DNA from: Symmachiella macrocystis
Lineage (GTDB): Bacteria > Planctomycetota > Planctomycetia > Planctomycetales > Planctomycetaceae
Assembly: GCF_007860075.1 (NCBI RefSeq)
Contig: NZ_SJPP01000002.1
Span: 372,001 to 436,000, forward strand
Direction: 5' to 3'
Length of the DNA: 64,000 bases
The notes under the pieces were generated by a model. It searched no databases, was not told the origin of the DNA, and was given only the letters and a program-made list of their open reading frames with translations. Positions 1 to 9,200 of the stretch are shown piece by piece (position 1 is the stretch's first letter; each line of letters opens with the position of its first letter). A program made the translations under genes and the position numbers.

Positions 1-180
1 GATATCATCACGCAGACGAACAAGTTGGTCTTGGACGATCGGAATCGCTATCGCTTCGTATGAATCACAGGGGCAAAGCCGCAATGACAGTACAGCCAAT
101 GAATGATTCGTTGCGGTCAGACGTGCGGCCTGAAGTCCCAAGTAATCGGCTACCGTGCAACCAAAAGAACTCTCTGACAT
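1..180 (-). CDS. Unidentified protein, N-terminal part, runs off the left edge
   Basis: An open frame begins with ATG at 180 and stays open for all 60 codons to base 1. A strong ribosome site (AGGGGAG) lies about 6 bases upstream of the ATG, which is why I trust this start. The protein begins MSESSFGCTVADYLGLQ and I do not recognise it. It overlaps, in another frame, the low-quality 3' extension of the integrase frame, so the integrase reading over this stretch is probably not functional. Likely a resident chromosomal gene just beyond the left end of the mobile element. Confidence 0.5.
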   Translation of the reverse strand, partial: MSESSFGCTVADYLGLQAARLTATNHSLAVLSLRLCPCDSYEAIAIPIVQDQLVRLRDDI

Positions 181-1891
181 GGTGACTCCCCTTTGAAATG
201 TGTCTCAAGGACACGGGTGTCGCCTTTGTGTCAATCGGAGCGGAAGGCTGGATGGCTTGCTGCCATGATCGTCTACGCCGCCATGACGAGGTGAGAAACA
301 TGGCTGTCCCACTCAGCCACCGAGGCGAGGAAAAGTTCAATAGGTCTTCTGAAACCTCGACTGACGAAAGGCCCGTAAAACCCTGAGTTTTGCGGGCTTC
401 TTTCGTCTCTATATCGTCGCCGCCATCTTCGGTCGAATGGTCAGAGTGTGACTCTACTTGACCCACTATGCCCATGTTTGGTGCAAGCGTTGGTGCAAGC
501 GTTCGCGAATCGGTTTCGCGAGCAATCTGCAACGCTTCGACCGCTTCGGCGGTATCCAACAACCGAGCATCGGTGTAAGTGTTCATCGTCAATGAAATGT
601 CGCTGTGACGCATCGCAGCTTGGGCAACCCTGGGTGCCACGCCAGCTCGCGACAGGTGAGTCCCGAAGGAATGCCGTAACGCATGAACATGGATGATGCG
701 GCCGTCGGCGTCGGTCTTGTCGATGCCCGCGGCTATTAGGTCCCGGTTCATGATTCGCAGGATGCCGGCCGGCACGTTGAACACGGTTTCGGTTCGGTCG
801 TGGCCTTTGATCCATTCCCGCAGATCAGCGGCCAAGTCGCTACGCAAGGGGATGGTCGAACCTTTGCGGCTTTTCTCGTTTGTATGCTGCAACTTGATGA
901 ATGGAACATCTCCAAACGAAACGTCGGCAACCTTCAGCGTCCGCAGTTCGTCGGCCCGCATCCCGGTCAGCACGAACGTCTTGTAGATCAGCGACCTCTC
1001 CTGACCGAGCTTTCGCAACTTCGCTGTCCGTTCGTCTGATACATTCGCCGCAACTTCGCCTTTCCTGGGTCCGGTGCGAATCGTCATCGCATCTTCCAGC
1101 GGGCGCCGTCTTGCCGCATCGAGTAGCCGCGTCAATTCATCTTCGGTCATCGCCCGAGCGATCCGGCGGCGGTCTTGTTTGGCATCGCGTCGTCCCATTC
1201 CTTCAAACGGATTGACCAACAACCGCTTTTCACCGTTAAAGTGATACCGTTTGCCGGCCATACGCTTTCCGATGCACCAAAAGCCAAACGCGACCCACGA
1301 CTCAACGAACCCGTTGTAAACCGATGCAGAAATGGCCTTCGCAGGCGTTTCATCTTCGATCGGTTCCTCTGTCAATGTCCTAAGCCATTTTTCCCGCGAA
1401 TCAACGTTCAAGTCGGAGAGCCATCGCCAACGGCAAGCATTCGCCGTTTGTTCCATCCGGGTTTCCATCGTCTTGACGCGGTCGGAGTGCACGCCCCGGC
1501 TCTTCAAGTGTTCGACGTATGCCTTCAAATGATCCGACAACGGCGTTCGTTGGTGGTCTGCGATCTTGTCTTGCTGGGGCGACAATACTCTCGCCTTGAC
1601 CAGCTCGGAACGTCTCAGTAACTCGTCAAGAACCGATTGTGCGGCCTGTTTGTCGCGGCATCCGGTCGCTACTTCGCAAACCTTACCTTCACCGTCGCGA
1701 AACTTTGCAGTCCATGTTCCGGCTTCGTACTTGAGCCGCTCGCCGACTGCGGTCAGTTCAGCCGTGCGTTGTTTTCCCTTGCGGTCGGTCCATTGTGCAA
1801 ACCGTTTCGCTTCACCTTTCACCGTACGGGTGAAAATCTTTGCTGCGGTAGGAATCGGTTTGGTGAATTGCTTTTTGAATAGCGTTGCCAC
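65..1891 (-). CDS. Tyrosine recombinase / phage-type integrase
   Basis: Site-specific integrase that would catalyse insertion and excision of the element. An N-terminal SAM-like core-binding region covers roughly residues 110-250 and the catalytic domain 250-455. The catalytic residues are visible: Arg312 in TGMRADEL, His403 and Arg406 in HALRHSFG, His429 in MRHSD, and the nucleophile Tyr439 in NTYTD. A TLAPTLAP segment follows at about 464-471. Beyond residue 480 the sequence loses family character and the frame simply continues through a long hairpin (363-407) and over the start of the neighbouring gene, so the functional C-terminus is probably near residue 480-520 and the rest is run-on into flanking DNA. 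It heads a minus-strand set with a small HTH protein, a replication-type ATPase and an Xis-like protein, the usual gene set of a compact integrative element. Confidence 0.9.
   Translation of the reverse strand: MATLFKKQFTKPIPTAAKIFTRTVKGEAKRFAQWTDRKGKQRTAELTAVGERLKYEAGTWTAKFRDGEGKVCEVATGCRDKQAAQSVLDELLRRSELVKARVLSPQQDKIADHQRTPLSDHLKAYVEHLKSRGVHSDRVKTMETRMEQTANACRWRWLSDLNVDSREKWLRTLTEEPIEDETPAKAISASVYNGFVESWVAFGFWCIGKRMAGKRYHFNGEKRLLVNPFEGMGRRDAKQDRRRIARAMTEDELTRLLDAARRRPLEDAMTIRTGPRKGEVAANVSDERTAKLRKLGQERSLIYKTFVLTGMRADELRTLKVADVSFGDVPFIKLQHTNEKSRKGSTIPLRSDLAADLREWIKGHDRTETVFNVPAGILRIMNRDLIAAGIDKTDADGRIIHVHALRHSFGTHLSRAGVAPRVAQAAMRHSDISLTMNTYTDARLLDTAEAVEALQIARETDSRTLAPTLAPNMGIVGQVESHSDHSTEDGGDDIETKEARKTQGFTGLSSVEVSEDLLNFSSPRWLSGTAMFLTSSWRRRRSWQQAIQPSAPIDTKATPVSLRHISKGSHHVREFFWLHGSRLLGTSGRTSDRNESFIGCTVIAALPL
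363..407. other. Long hairpin inside the 3' extension of the integrase frame
   Basis: An inverted repeat of about 19 pairs: GACGAAAG-GCCCGTAAAAC on one arm and GTTTTGCGGGC-TTCTTTCGTC on the other, around a 5-base loop. It sits where recognisable integrase protein ends, so it may be the gene's terminator or lie at the element boundary. There is no clean U-run on the minus strand after the stem. Confidence 0.5.
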
Positions 1892-1904
1892 AGTCCACCA
1901 CCTT

Positions 1905-2117
1905 TCACTCGTTCATGACGAGGCAGAAGTTAAGAGCCGTCGCCAGTCGATCAATCGTGTCGTTGGTCAATCGTCCAGTTCCATGTACGAATCTGTGCAT
2001 TTGCGAAGGGTCAATTTCCGCAGCAATGCAAATCTGATTGCGGGACAAATCGGATTCAGCGATCAGCCGTCGCAACTGGTCGCTGAAGGATTCCGATTTC
2101 TTTCGTCTTTTTGCCAT
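1905..2117 (-). CDS. Small XRE-like helix-turn-helix protein
   Basis: A 70-residue basic-to-neutral protein starting MAKRRKKSESF. Residues 12-65 have the spacing of an XRE-type DNA-binding domain: a first helix DQLRRLIAESDLS, then RNQICIAAEIDPSQMHRFV as the probable turn and recognition helix, then DTIDRLATALN. The open frame extends upstream to 2282, but that part looks non-coding, and the ATG at 2117 gives a standard-length domain. It lies 13 bases upstream of the integrase start on the same strand, so the two are probably co-transcribed. Inferred role: regulator of element genes. Confidence 0.7.
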   Translation of the reverse strand: MAKRRKKSESFSDQLRRLIAESDLSRNQICIAAEIDPSQMHRFVHGTGRLTNDTIDRLATALNFCLVMNE

Positions 2118-2166
2118 GTCTTTCTCTGTTGCTTGCCAGCCAATACACACATTATCGGCGTGTTGG

Positions 2167-2382
2167 CTATTGGTCAATATCCCCAAAGATGAGTTTCCTG
2201 GCGTTGCGCTCCGCGTCCGTTCGAGACAAGCCGCCGTCGTATTCCAGAATTGCTGCCCGTTCCTCGAAGTGCTCCTCGACATCCGCTTGCGAACTCACTG
2301 TTCCAGGAGCGTTGTCTCCAGCCGTACCAGCCCTGACAACCACCACGGGTTCGTCGGCGAATATCGCATTCAAATCGAGCAT
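2167..2382 (-). CDS. Small acidic protein of unknown function
   Basis: A 71-residue acidic protein beginning MLDLNAIFADEPVVV. Its C-terminal half contains FEERAAILEYDGGLSRTDAE, a short motif that I have seen in small proteins and primase tails of bacterial mobile elements; I infer a replication or regulatory accessory and cannot name it. It lies between the replication-type ATPase and the HTH gene on the same strand. The ATG at 2382 is preferred over the GTG one codon upstream. Confidence 0.45.
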   Translation of the reverse strand: MLDLNAIFADEPVVVVRAGTAGDNAPGTVSSQADVEEHFEERAAILEYDGGLSRTDAERNARKLIFGDIDQ

Positions 2383-2559
2383 CACTATCCAATCTGTTGG
2401 CTAAACTTCCGACATTCCGACAAACCAAGAATCGCGCCTTTTCCCGCGCGTTCGCTCACACTTTGCCGGAAGTTCTCGTGTCTGCCGGCAAGCTTCCGAC
2501 AACCGCTTCTCGACTCGTCGGAAGTTTCTTGGAATACTCGCCCGATCCAACGCAAGCAG

Positions 2560-4059
2560 TTACGCCACATGAGCTTCCCCTTTGTCGGAATGTCGGAAGT
2601 GTCCATCAGGGAACACATCATCCAGCGCCGGCAATTCGGGGCAGTCATCAGCAATATCCAACTCCGCCGCGGTGCGCTTCCAGGTTGCGGGCCGGCTACC
2701 CTTGTGAGGTTCCAGTTGCTCGACTGTGCCGGCTTCACACAATTCCGCTAACCAGCCCGTAACGGCGCGTCGCGTCGCAGATTCGCCCTTTGCTGCTTCC
2801 CTGCTGGTGAATTTTTCATCAACCGCGAATCGATCGGCCAGCCGGTCAGCAAACCGCCGTGCGGGTTCCGAGATTCGGCCGCCCAGTAACCGCGACATTG
2901 GACCAGCAAGCAAGTACCGGGCTAACTGGTAATCATCGGCCGACGCGATCAGCCGGGCTTCGGAATCAAATTGCCGCTGATACTGATGCAATAACGTGCT
3001 GGCCCGTACCATCGATATCAATTGCGGGAATGCCCGCCGTACTTCGACGCGATCAAAGCCGAACAATTCGCCTAGTCGCGGCGCATAGGGAATCACGATC
3101 GGCCACTGCTTCAACATCCGCTGCGCTGCATGATGCCGCTCGACAATCCGCTGCTCGTCCCCAGTTGCCGCACCGCCGCCGTAGCCAGCCGCCAGCCGTT
3201 GCACGATTCGCTGTGTCTGTTTCGGTTGCTCATCGGTGTGAAGCAACACACAGCGGTTTGCGTCTTCTTCAAAGATATTCGTCAACGTAGTCGATTCAAT
3301 GAATGCGATCGGGCCATCTTGTTGAATCAACTTCGTTTCCATCCGATTGCCTTCTTTCAAGGGAATGAGCTGCGATAGTCGTCCCTCGGAAAGTATTTCA
3401 CGCAAGGCTCGCGTCGCCTCGGCCGTATCATCATTCTCAACCCGCGATCGTTCGCCGGCCACAATAAACCGATGTGACAACGAATCAGGCGGCATGTAGA
3501 ACAGCGATTGCGGAGTTTGCTGCGTTGCCATCAAAACCGCTTCGGCCGGAAACAGCGATGTCGTCTTCCGGATCAGATAGCTTTTGCCTGATGCCGTCGG
3601 CCCTTTCACGATCGCCGCCAATGGTGAATCGAGTAGCCGCGACGTTCCAACCAGATAAATGGTCGCTGTCAGTTGACGCTCGCCGGCCACGCCCAGCGCC
3701 GCCACATCATCAACACTCCGTTTCAACAAGTTCCGATCTTCAAGCATTGCCCGTGCTTCGGCACGTGAGAATTTCGACATTCCAGCCAGCAGTTGCTCAG
3801 GATCGCCGCGGCCATTGTCTGCTGATTTTTTCGTTGCGGGTTTCGCAAGATCCGCAGCCAGACAAATCAATTTCTTTGTCACCTCATCACGATCAATACC
3901 CTCGCGCCCGTCACAAATCGCATCGACAAATGCGTCACGGTCTTTTGGTTTGGTCAGATTCAGCGTGCGGCATTCGATCACTTCGCGGCCCAACGAGACC
4001 GTTACCGTCGCCGAACCGTTTCGACCACCCCGGAGGCCTTCAATCCTCAGTCCGTCCAT
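2560..4059 (-). CDS. P-loop ATPase, replication/helicase-like protein of the integrative element
   Basis: A 499-residue protein with a clear Walker A motif GPTASGKS at residues 153-160 inside an ATPase core (about 125-330). The N-terminal 100 residues contain no obvious primase zinc motif. The C-terminal third (about 400-480) looks like a winged-helix region. This arrangement resembles the helicase-like ATPases of phages and satellite elements; that role is inferred. The start at 4059 (MDGLRIEGLR) is chosen because GGAAGGTAGGTG lies just upstream; the frame is open further to 4230 and an ATG at 4170 overlapping the stop of the upstream HTH gene is an alternative. Part of the minus-strand element operon. 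Confidence 0.7.
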   Translation of the reverse strand: MDGLRIEGLRGGRNGSATVTVSLGREVIECRTLNLTKPKDRDAFVDAICDGREGIDRDEVTKKLICLAADLAKPATKKSADNGRGDPEQLLAGMSKFSRAEARAMLEDRNLLKRSVDDVAALGVAGERQLTATIYLVGTSRLLDSPLAAIVKGPTASGKSYLIRKTTSLFPAEAVLMATQQTPQSLFYMPPDSLSHRFIVAGERSRVENDDTAEATRALREILSEGRLSQLIPLKEGNRMETKLIQQDGPIAFIESTTLTNIFEEDANRCVLLHTDEQPKQTQRIVQRLAAGYGGGAATGDEQRIVERHHAAQRMLKQWPIVIPYAPRLGELFGFDRVEVRRAFPQLISMVRASTLLHQYQRQFDSEARLIASADDYQLARYLLAGPMSRLLGGRISEPARRFADRLADRFAVDEKFTSREAAKGESATRRAVTGWLAELCEAGTVEQLEPHKGSRPATWKRTAAELDIADDCPELPALDDVFPDGHFRHSDKGEAHVA

Positions 4060-4159
4060 GCGGCACCTACCTTCCTGGTCGTGATGTTCAACTTCCCTAC
4101 CGGCGCTGGCGCAATCAGCTTGTTGGGATGTGAGCGGCAGGGCCGTCTTGTTGGGAGTG

Positions 4160-4411
4160 CTACTTCGCATCGTCGCCCCCTTGCCGCCTTCGTGCGGCCT
4201 TGGGGCAACCGTCGGCAATCCATTGTTCAATCACCGATCGCGGCCAGCGAACCAGCGAACCCAGTTTGATCGGCCTAGGCATTCGGCCGGCGTCAGAAAG
4301 CCGGTAGACGTGCCGTGTCGAGCAGTCGAGCAACCCGGCGACGGCCTGCACATCGAGCAGCTTTGCCGGCGAGTCGGCCGGCGGTGATTGACTTGATATC
4401 AGATTCCCCAT
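4160..4411 (-). CDS. AlpA/excisionase-like helix-turn-helix protein
   Basis: An 83-residue protein with a MerR-like winged HTH of the AlpA/HTH_17 type: LLDVQAVAGLLDCSTRHVY (turn and recognition helix), then RLSDAGRMPRPIKLGSLVRW and a closing helix SVIEQWIADGCP. Proteins of this type act as excisionases or as activators of integrase genes, a likely role beside an integrase. It is the gene upstream of the P-loop ATPase and in the same direction; its stop overlaps one possible start of that gene. Confidence 0.75.
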   Translation of the reverse strand: MGNLISSQSPPADSPAKLLDVQAVAGLLDCSTRHVYRLSDAGRMPRPIKLGSLVRWPRSVIEQWIADGCPKAARRRQGGDDAK

Positions 4412-4505
4412 GAATCGAGTTCACGATAGGCCAACACGGTTGCGGCCTGACGTGTCGAATCATCGGGTGTCAATCTAATCGGAGCGAATCGTTGAAAGCG
4501 TTGAT

Positions 4506-5588
4506 TCAACGGTTTCGTTCAACGCTTCGGAAGGCTTGGAACGAAATAGTACACCTTTGATTTCCGCGTTCCTTGTCGTCGCCAGCGTCGCCCGTCGCGG
4601 TCAACTCCGAACATTTCATCGGACATTTTGCGTCCACCTTTTGAAGCGGCTCGGTAATTGCGTAATGTCTTAACCGGCAACCCGAGTTTCTTTCGTTTTT
4701 TTGGCGAGCTGCAATCCATTCAACGCTTTCGGTATCCAACTTGGGCGTTTCCCGCTCAATCTCTTCAATAACTTGTTGATTCGTTGCCGCTTTAGCTTGC
4801 TCGGTTTCCTGTTGTCTCGCCTCCCGGCCCGCTTGTAAGCTGCGGTTGAAGTCGCGTATCTGCTTTAGCTTGTTCAGCTTGGCGTTCGTCTCGGATTTGC
4901 CCGTTGTTTGCTTCGCCCGCTGCATTTGTGGCAGCGAAACCGGCTGTTTCAGAACCGCTTCCAGTAGCGCCAGTTCGCGGGGCGACAATTCGGCATCGTC
5001 CGGCCCGGCAAGTAGGCGGTCTGTCAATCCGTCCGCCGTGGAGGGCGTTAGCCGCCGTTGGATCGGGTACTGCATCAAGATCGTCTTCACGTACTCGGCC
5101 GCTGTGCGCATGGCCTCAAGCCAATCTGGTAGCTCTGTCGCATCATTCGGTTCGTCGGGGAGTCCGTTCAGCGCCACTTCGGTCCCGTTCGCCTCAACGG
5201 TCTCTCCCGCCTTTCGCAGCCATGCAGCAGCTTGGCGTGACGATTCCCGCCAGCCGCCCCGCAACGCGAATTGAAGGGCAGCCCACCCCTCATCGCTCAT
5301 CGGCTCGCCGGGTAACGCAGCAAGGGCCTCTGCTTGTTCGTCTGTGATGAGTTGAAAGCAGTTGGGCTTTAGTCCGGCAAGCGCCTTCTCTTGCTTCTCT
5401 GTAAGCTGAACGGGCTTTCCTCGCCCGTCCACTTCCGGGGGCGTCTTGTCAGCTGCCATCAAGTCGTACAACTCGGACAGTTCGCTTTCGACCTTCTCCC
5501 GCTCTTCCAGCCCCGTCAAGAAGTAGTCGATGTCATCAACCGCTTGCTCAAGATGTGGGTGGATCGCCTCAAACTCAGATGGTCGCAT
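4506..5588 (-). CDS. Unknown mobile-element protein with a -1 frameshift site near its C-terminus
   Basis: A 360-residue soluble protein in the unshifted frame, starting at ATG 5588 (MRPSEFEAIHPHLEQ); an in-frame ATG at 5621 is possible but less likely. It is acidic and helical, with a coiled-coil-like stretch rich in Glu, Gln and Lys at about 235-295 (LNKLKQIRDFNRSLQAGREA). At residue 298 the frame crosses A_AAA_AAC. A -1 shift there enters the frame that encodes KLGLPVKTLRNYRAASKGG, then VDRDGRRWRRQGTRKSKVYY, ending at 4519. That tail has a plausible HTH-like opening and basic end, while the unshifted tail (NSGCRLRHYAITEPLQKV and on) looks random. Either a programmed frameshift or a one-base indel in a homopolymer explains this. 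Function unknown. Confidence 0.6.
   Translation of the reverse strand: MRPSEFEAIHPHLEQAVDDIDYFLTGLEEREKVESELSELYDLMAADKTPPEVDGRGKPVQLTEKQEKALAGLKPNCFQLITDEQAEALAALPGEPMSDEGWAALQFALRGGWRESSRQAAAWLRKAGETVEANGTEVALNGLPDEPNDATELPDWLEAMRTAAEYVKTILMQYPIQRRLTPSTADGLTDRLLAGPDDAELSPRELALLEAVLKQPVSLPQMQRAKQTTGKSETNAKLNKLKQIRDFNRSLQAGREARQQETEQAKAATNQQVIEEIERETPKLDTESVEWIAARQKNERNSGCRLRHYAITEPLQKVDAKCPMKCSELTATGDAGDDKERGNQRCTISFQAFRSVERNR
4695..4701 (-). other. Candidate -1 ribosomal frameshift heptamer A_AAA_AAC
   Basis: Read on the minus strand, the in-frame codons are CAA AAA AAC GAA, so the heptamer has the exact X_XXY_YYZ phase. Shifting back one base leads into CGA AAG AAA CTC and 58 further residues that look more protein-like than the unshifted tail. 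The seven-A run is also a typical site of indel mutation or sequencing error, and I cannot separate these possibilities here. Confidence 0.45.
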
Positions 5589-5602
5589 AAGAAGTCGCCT
5601 TT

Positions 5603-6049
5603 TTGTCCGGGCCGATTCCATCGCGACGATGCAAAAGGCGAAGCATCCATCGCGCTAGAACCGCTTGGCCTGTCCGTTTGCAACCGGATTGGCCGTCCCG
5701 ATTCTACCAGTTTACAGCCAAGTGGCCCGATTGTGTACGCAATCGCACCTCGAAGCTGATGGCACTGGCGATCCGGTTCAAGCAGATGGTGTTGGACGGC
5801 GTGGTGGCCAATCAGGCGGCGCGGGCCCGGTTGGGGCACGTCAGCCGGGTGCGGGTGACACAGATCATGAATCTGCTGAATTTGGCGCCGCATATTCAGG
5901 AGGCAATATTGTTCTTGCCGCCGGTGGAGCAGGGGAAGGATGCGGTGACGGAGCGGGAATTGCGACAGATTGCGGTAGATTTGAATTGGCGGCGGCAGCG
6001 CAGAATTTGGAATGGCATTCGTGGCAGTTACGAAAAGCGATGTCGATGA
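5603..6049 (+). pseudogene. HTH protein of the type found after planctomycete serine recombinases, 5'-truncated
   Basis: The family-like part begins near 5755 (LMALAIRFKQMVLDGVVANQ) and contains a ParB/Spo0J-like HTH: ARLGHVSRVRVTQIMNLLNL, then APHIQEAILFLPPV and a C-terminal segment ending NWRRQRRIWNGI. From memory such proteins sit next to or at the end of serine recombinases in planctomycete mobile elements. The first 50 codons look like non-coding sequence and overlap the divergent 4506-5588 gene, so this is probably a 3' remnant. A second relic of the same family flanks the IS element at 34195-34330. Confidence 0.55.
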
Positions 6050-6118
6050 GCGAGCGTGTGATGGAACAAACCGCATGCAAAAACATACGTAATCGCCAAA
6101 TCACGACTGGATCGACAC

Positions 6119-6137
6119 TACCACTTAACCAGTGGTA
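6119..6137. repeat. Short perfect inverted repeat
   Basis: TACCACT-taacc-AGTGGTA, seven pairs around a 5-base loop, in the gap between the HTH relic and the mechanosensitive channel gene. It could be a protein-binding palindrome for the downstream gene or a weak hairpin; nothing else is recognisable in 6080-6250. Confidence 0.3.
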
Positions 6138-6252
6138 CCATTACCGGGGGCAGGTCATCAGGTCGCGCGTTCTGCTCTCTTGCCCATAAGCTGCATTTGG
6201 GGGACAATATCAAGGTAGACCTATTTTCTAATTTGAGCCCCAACTAAGCCTA

Positions 6253-9200
6253 ATGTATCGAATTCCACGTGTAGTTCAAAAACTCGTAATAGCCGGCTTC
6301 GCCGTTCTTATCGCAATGCCGCTGGTTGCGCAGGAGCCAAAAGCAACCACCAACGGCCCAGCAACTGAGAAGAACAAGGATGTGAATGCGACGTTGACTT
6401 TGGGGGAGGTCGAATCGAAGCTGGCTGCGATCGAATCGGATCCCGGGATCGACGACGTCGTGAAGAACCAGCTTCAGTCGATATACACGCAAGCTATCGA
6501 AGCTCTTCGGGAGGCCGATAACAATACCGCCCGTGTGGCGGAATACCGCGAATCGATGATGGACGTGGCGGAGAGTGTCGCGGGATTTCAGGCCCAGTTG
6601 CGGGCACTTCCTACGATCGCCGATGTGTCCCAAGTGGGCCAAACTGGGAACGCCAATAAGCTCAAACAGGAGGTTGAACGACAGCGTGCCGTCGCGACTG
6701 AGTTGACCGATGAACGATCAAGAATCTCGTCGGAATTGACGCGCCTTTTGGGACGACCTGCCGAAATTAGCGTTCGGCTTCCCGAGGTTCAGCGAGAGTT
6801 GTCAGAAATCAATGCAGCGTTTGCAGCACCCGAAATCGCTGCAGCAGCATCGCCGCGGCGGATCGCCAACCGCGTGTTGCTGCAGGCCAGGCAAAAGCAA
6901 CTCAGTAGTGAGTTGGAGATGCTCAAACAAGAGCAATTAAGTCAGTCTGCGCGCGAGGAACGGCTCGTAGCGCGAAAGGAGTTACTGGCACGCCAGGTCG
7001 AAAACGCTGTGGCGGTTTTGAAGGCGCAGGAGCGTTTGTTTCAACAAAGTCTAGCCAACAAGTCGCGCCGCCTTAGCGAGCGTGTAGAGAATTTGCTCCG
7101 CGAGTTGCCGCCAGACGATCAGACCGCAATTCAGATGGCCGCAGAAATGCAAGAGCTGGCCAAAGAGTATGAAGTCGTCGTCCTTAGCTTGAAAAAGGTC
7201 AATGCGGCACGCGAGAAAGTCAAAACCCAGTCCAATGACCTCAAGGCGGAGTTTGAGAGCATCCGCCAGCAAGTCAAGTTGTCGGGTGGTGGCATGGCCA
7301 TGGTGCAGTTGCTGTACAGCCTACAAAGCCGCGCGCTCAACGCTCCAGACGAAATGCGGATGCTTCGCCTGTCATCGCTTGAGGAGTTGCGCCTGGGATC
7401 CCTTCAGGTTCACCAAAAGCTGCGTGATCAGTCGGTGTTGGAGCGTCAACTGCCTGAGTCCTCGACGGACGCAGCGCGAGAATTAATCACTTGGCGACAC
7501 GATGTGCTGAAGGAACTGCGGGGCCACTACAGCGCTCTGTTCAGTGCCGTGTCCACGCTCGAAGGGGATAAAACTCTCTATCTCGATAAAGCCGCAGAGG
7601 TCAGAAAATACGTTTCAGATCGACTGTTCGGGTTCGATATGCGAAGTTGTCCTCCAATTGGACTGAGCACGCTGAAAGAGACTCCTGAGGGCCTTCGGTG
7701 GTGCTTTGCCGCAACTCACTGGCGCGAATTTGGACACGCCTTGTCGAGTATTTTTAGACGCATGCCCATGCGATGTCTAGGAGTCATTCTCGTTGCAGTA
7801 GCACTGTTGCTGATGAGGAGGCGTTTTGGCGCCGCACTTGAAACGACCGGAGTTCAGATTCGCCGCATCTCGACGGACCGATACATTCACACTCTCAAGG
7901 CCTTACTTTGGACATTTTTGCTTTGCGCCCCGACACTGATCATATTCGGATTCTTTGCATGGGCTCTTGGGCAAGCCCCCGCCCCGAGCGATTGGCTGCG
8001 CGGTCTGGATTGGGGTTTGTGGATGACCACGCCTCTCGCTTCCTATACGGCGTTCTTGATGGTGGTGTGTCGTCCCAATGGCCTGGGCGCCGCACACTTT
8101 GGGTGGAACAAAGAGACACTGGCACGAATTCGCAGCGCGATTAAACTATTCGCCATAGTTTACTTTCCGGCCCTGGTTTTGATTACAAGCTTCGCATACG
8201 GCAATGCGGCAAAATATTTTCCCAGCGTCGCCAGAATGAGTTTCTTGGTGGCTCACATTTGGATAACAATCGTCTACTGGCGGCTTCTGGTCGCGCCAAA
8301 CGGAATTCTTGCTTCGCTGTCTAGCGGTGACACCCAGAAATTCGTCGCAAGCTTGCGGCGGTCTTTTTTCTTGCTCCTGCTGCTGTGCCCGAGTGCCTTA
8401 ATGGCCTTGGCATGCATGGGCTACTTGATCACAGCAACACAATTCAGTATCGGGCTCATGACAACCGTTATATTGATCGCGGAGGGCAAAATAGTGTACG
8501 GGTTGGCGCTGCGATGGTTCATGATAAAAGAGCGCAGATTAGCGTTCGCGGAGAAACTCGAAGAACGTCGCGAGCGGCAAGAGGCCAACGCAGCAGAGGA
8601 ATACGCGGAAGCTTCGGAAGAGATTTTGACCGTAGATCCCGACGAGAACGAACTCGACTTGGATTCGATCAGTGAGCAGACGCGTACACTATTGAGAGTG
8701 CTGTATGTGCTGGGTGTGGGAATGGCAGTTATCATCTTCTGGTCCCAGAGCTTTCCTTTGATAGAACTGTTGGGATCAATACTCCTGCCCTTCACCGAAT
8801 CATTCTCGATTTTGGAATTACTGCAAATCGGTTTGCTGTTGACGGTGACATTTTTTGTGGTGCAGAATCTGCCCGGCTTACTCGAACTGGCATTCCTTCG
8901 CGCAACCTCAATTGAAGTCGGCACCCGCAACGCCATTACAACATTGTGTCAGTACGGGGTGATTGCGGTCGGCTTGAGTTTGGTGTTGGGCGTGGTACAT
9001 GTCGATTGGGCACAATTCGGTTGGTTGGCTGCCGCTCTCAGCGTCGGACTTGGATTTGGGTTGCAAGAGGTTGTCGCCAATTTCGTGTGTGGTCTCATAC
9101 TCCTCTTCGAGCGGCCCATTCGCGTAGGCGACGTAGTGACTATCGACGGTGTGACCGGTACCGTCACCAGCATGCAGATCCGAGCGACGATAATCACAAA

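Noticed and set aside
250-345. A minus-strand stretch near 330 (GGTGGCTGAGTGGGACAGCC) looks like the 5' part of a Ser/Leu tRNA.
   Set aside because: No anticodon stem or T-arm follows in the right place, so it is a chance match.
5516-6076. A 186-codon minus-strand frame opposite the HTH relic.
   Set aside because: The plus strand carries the recognisable VTQIMNLLNLAP motif; the minus frame has no family character.
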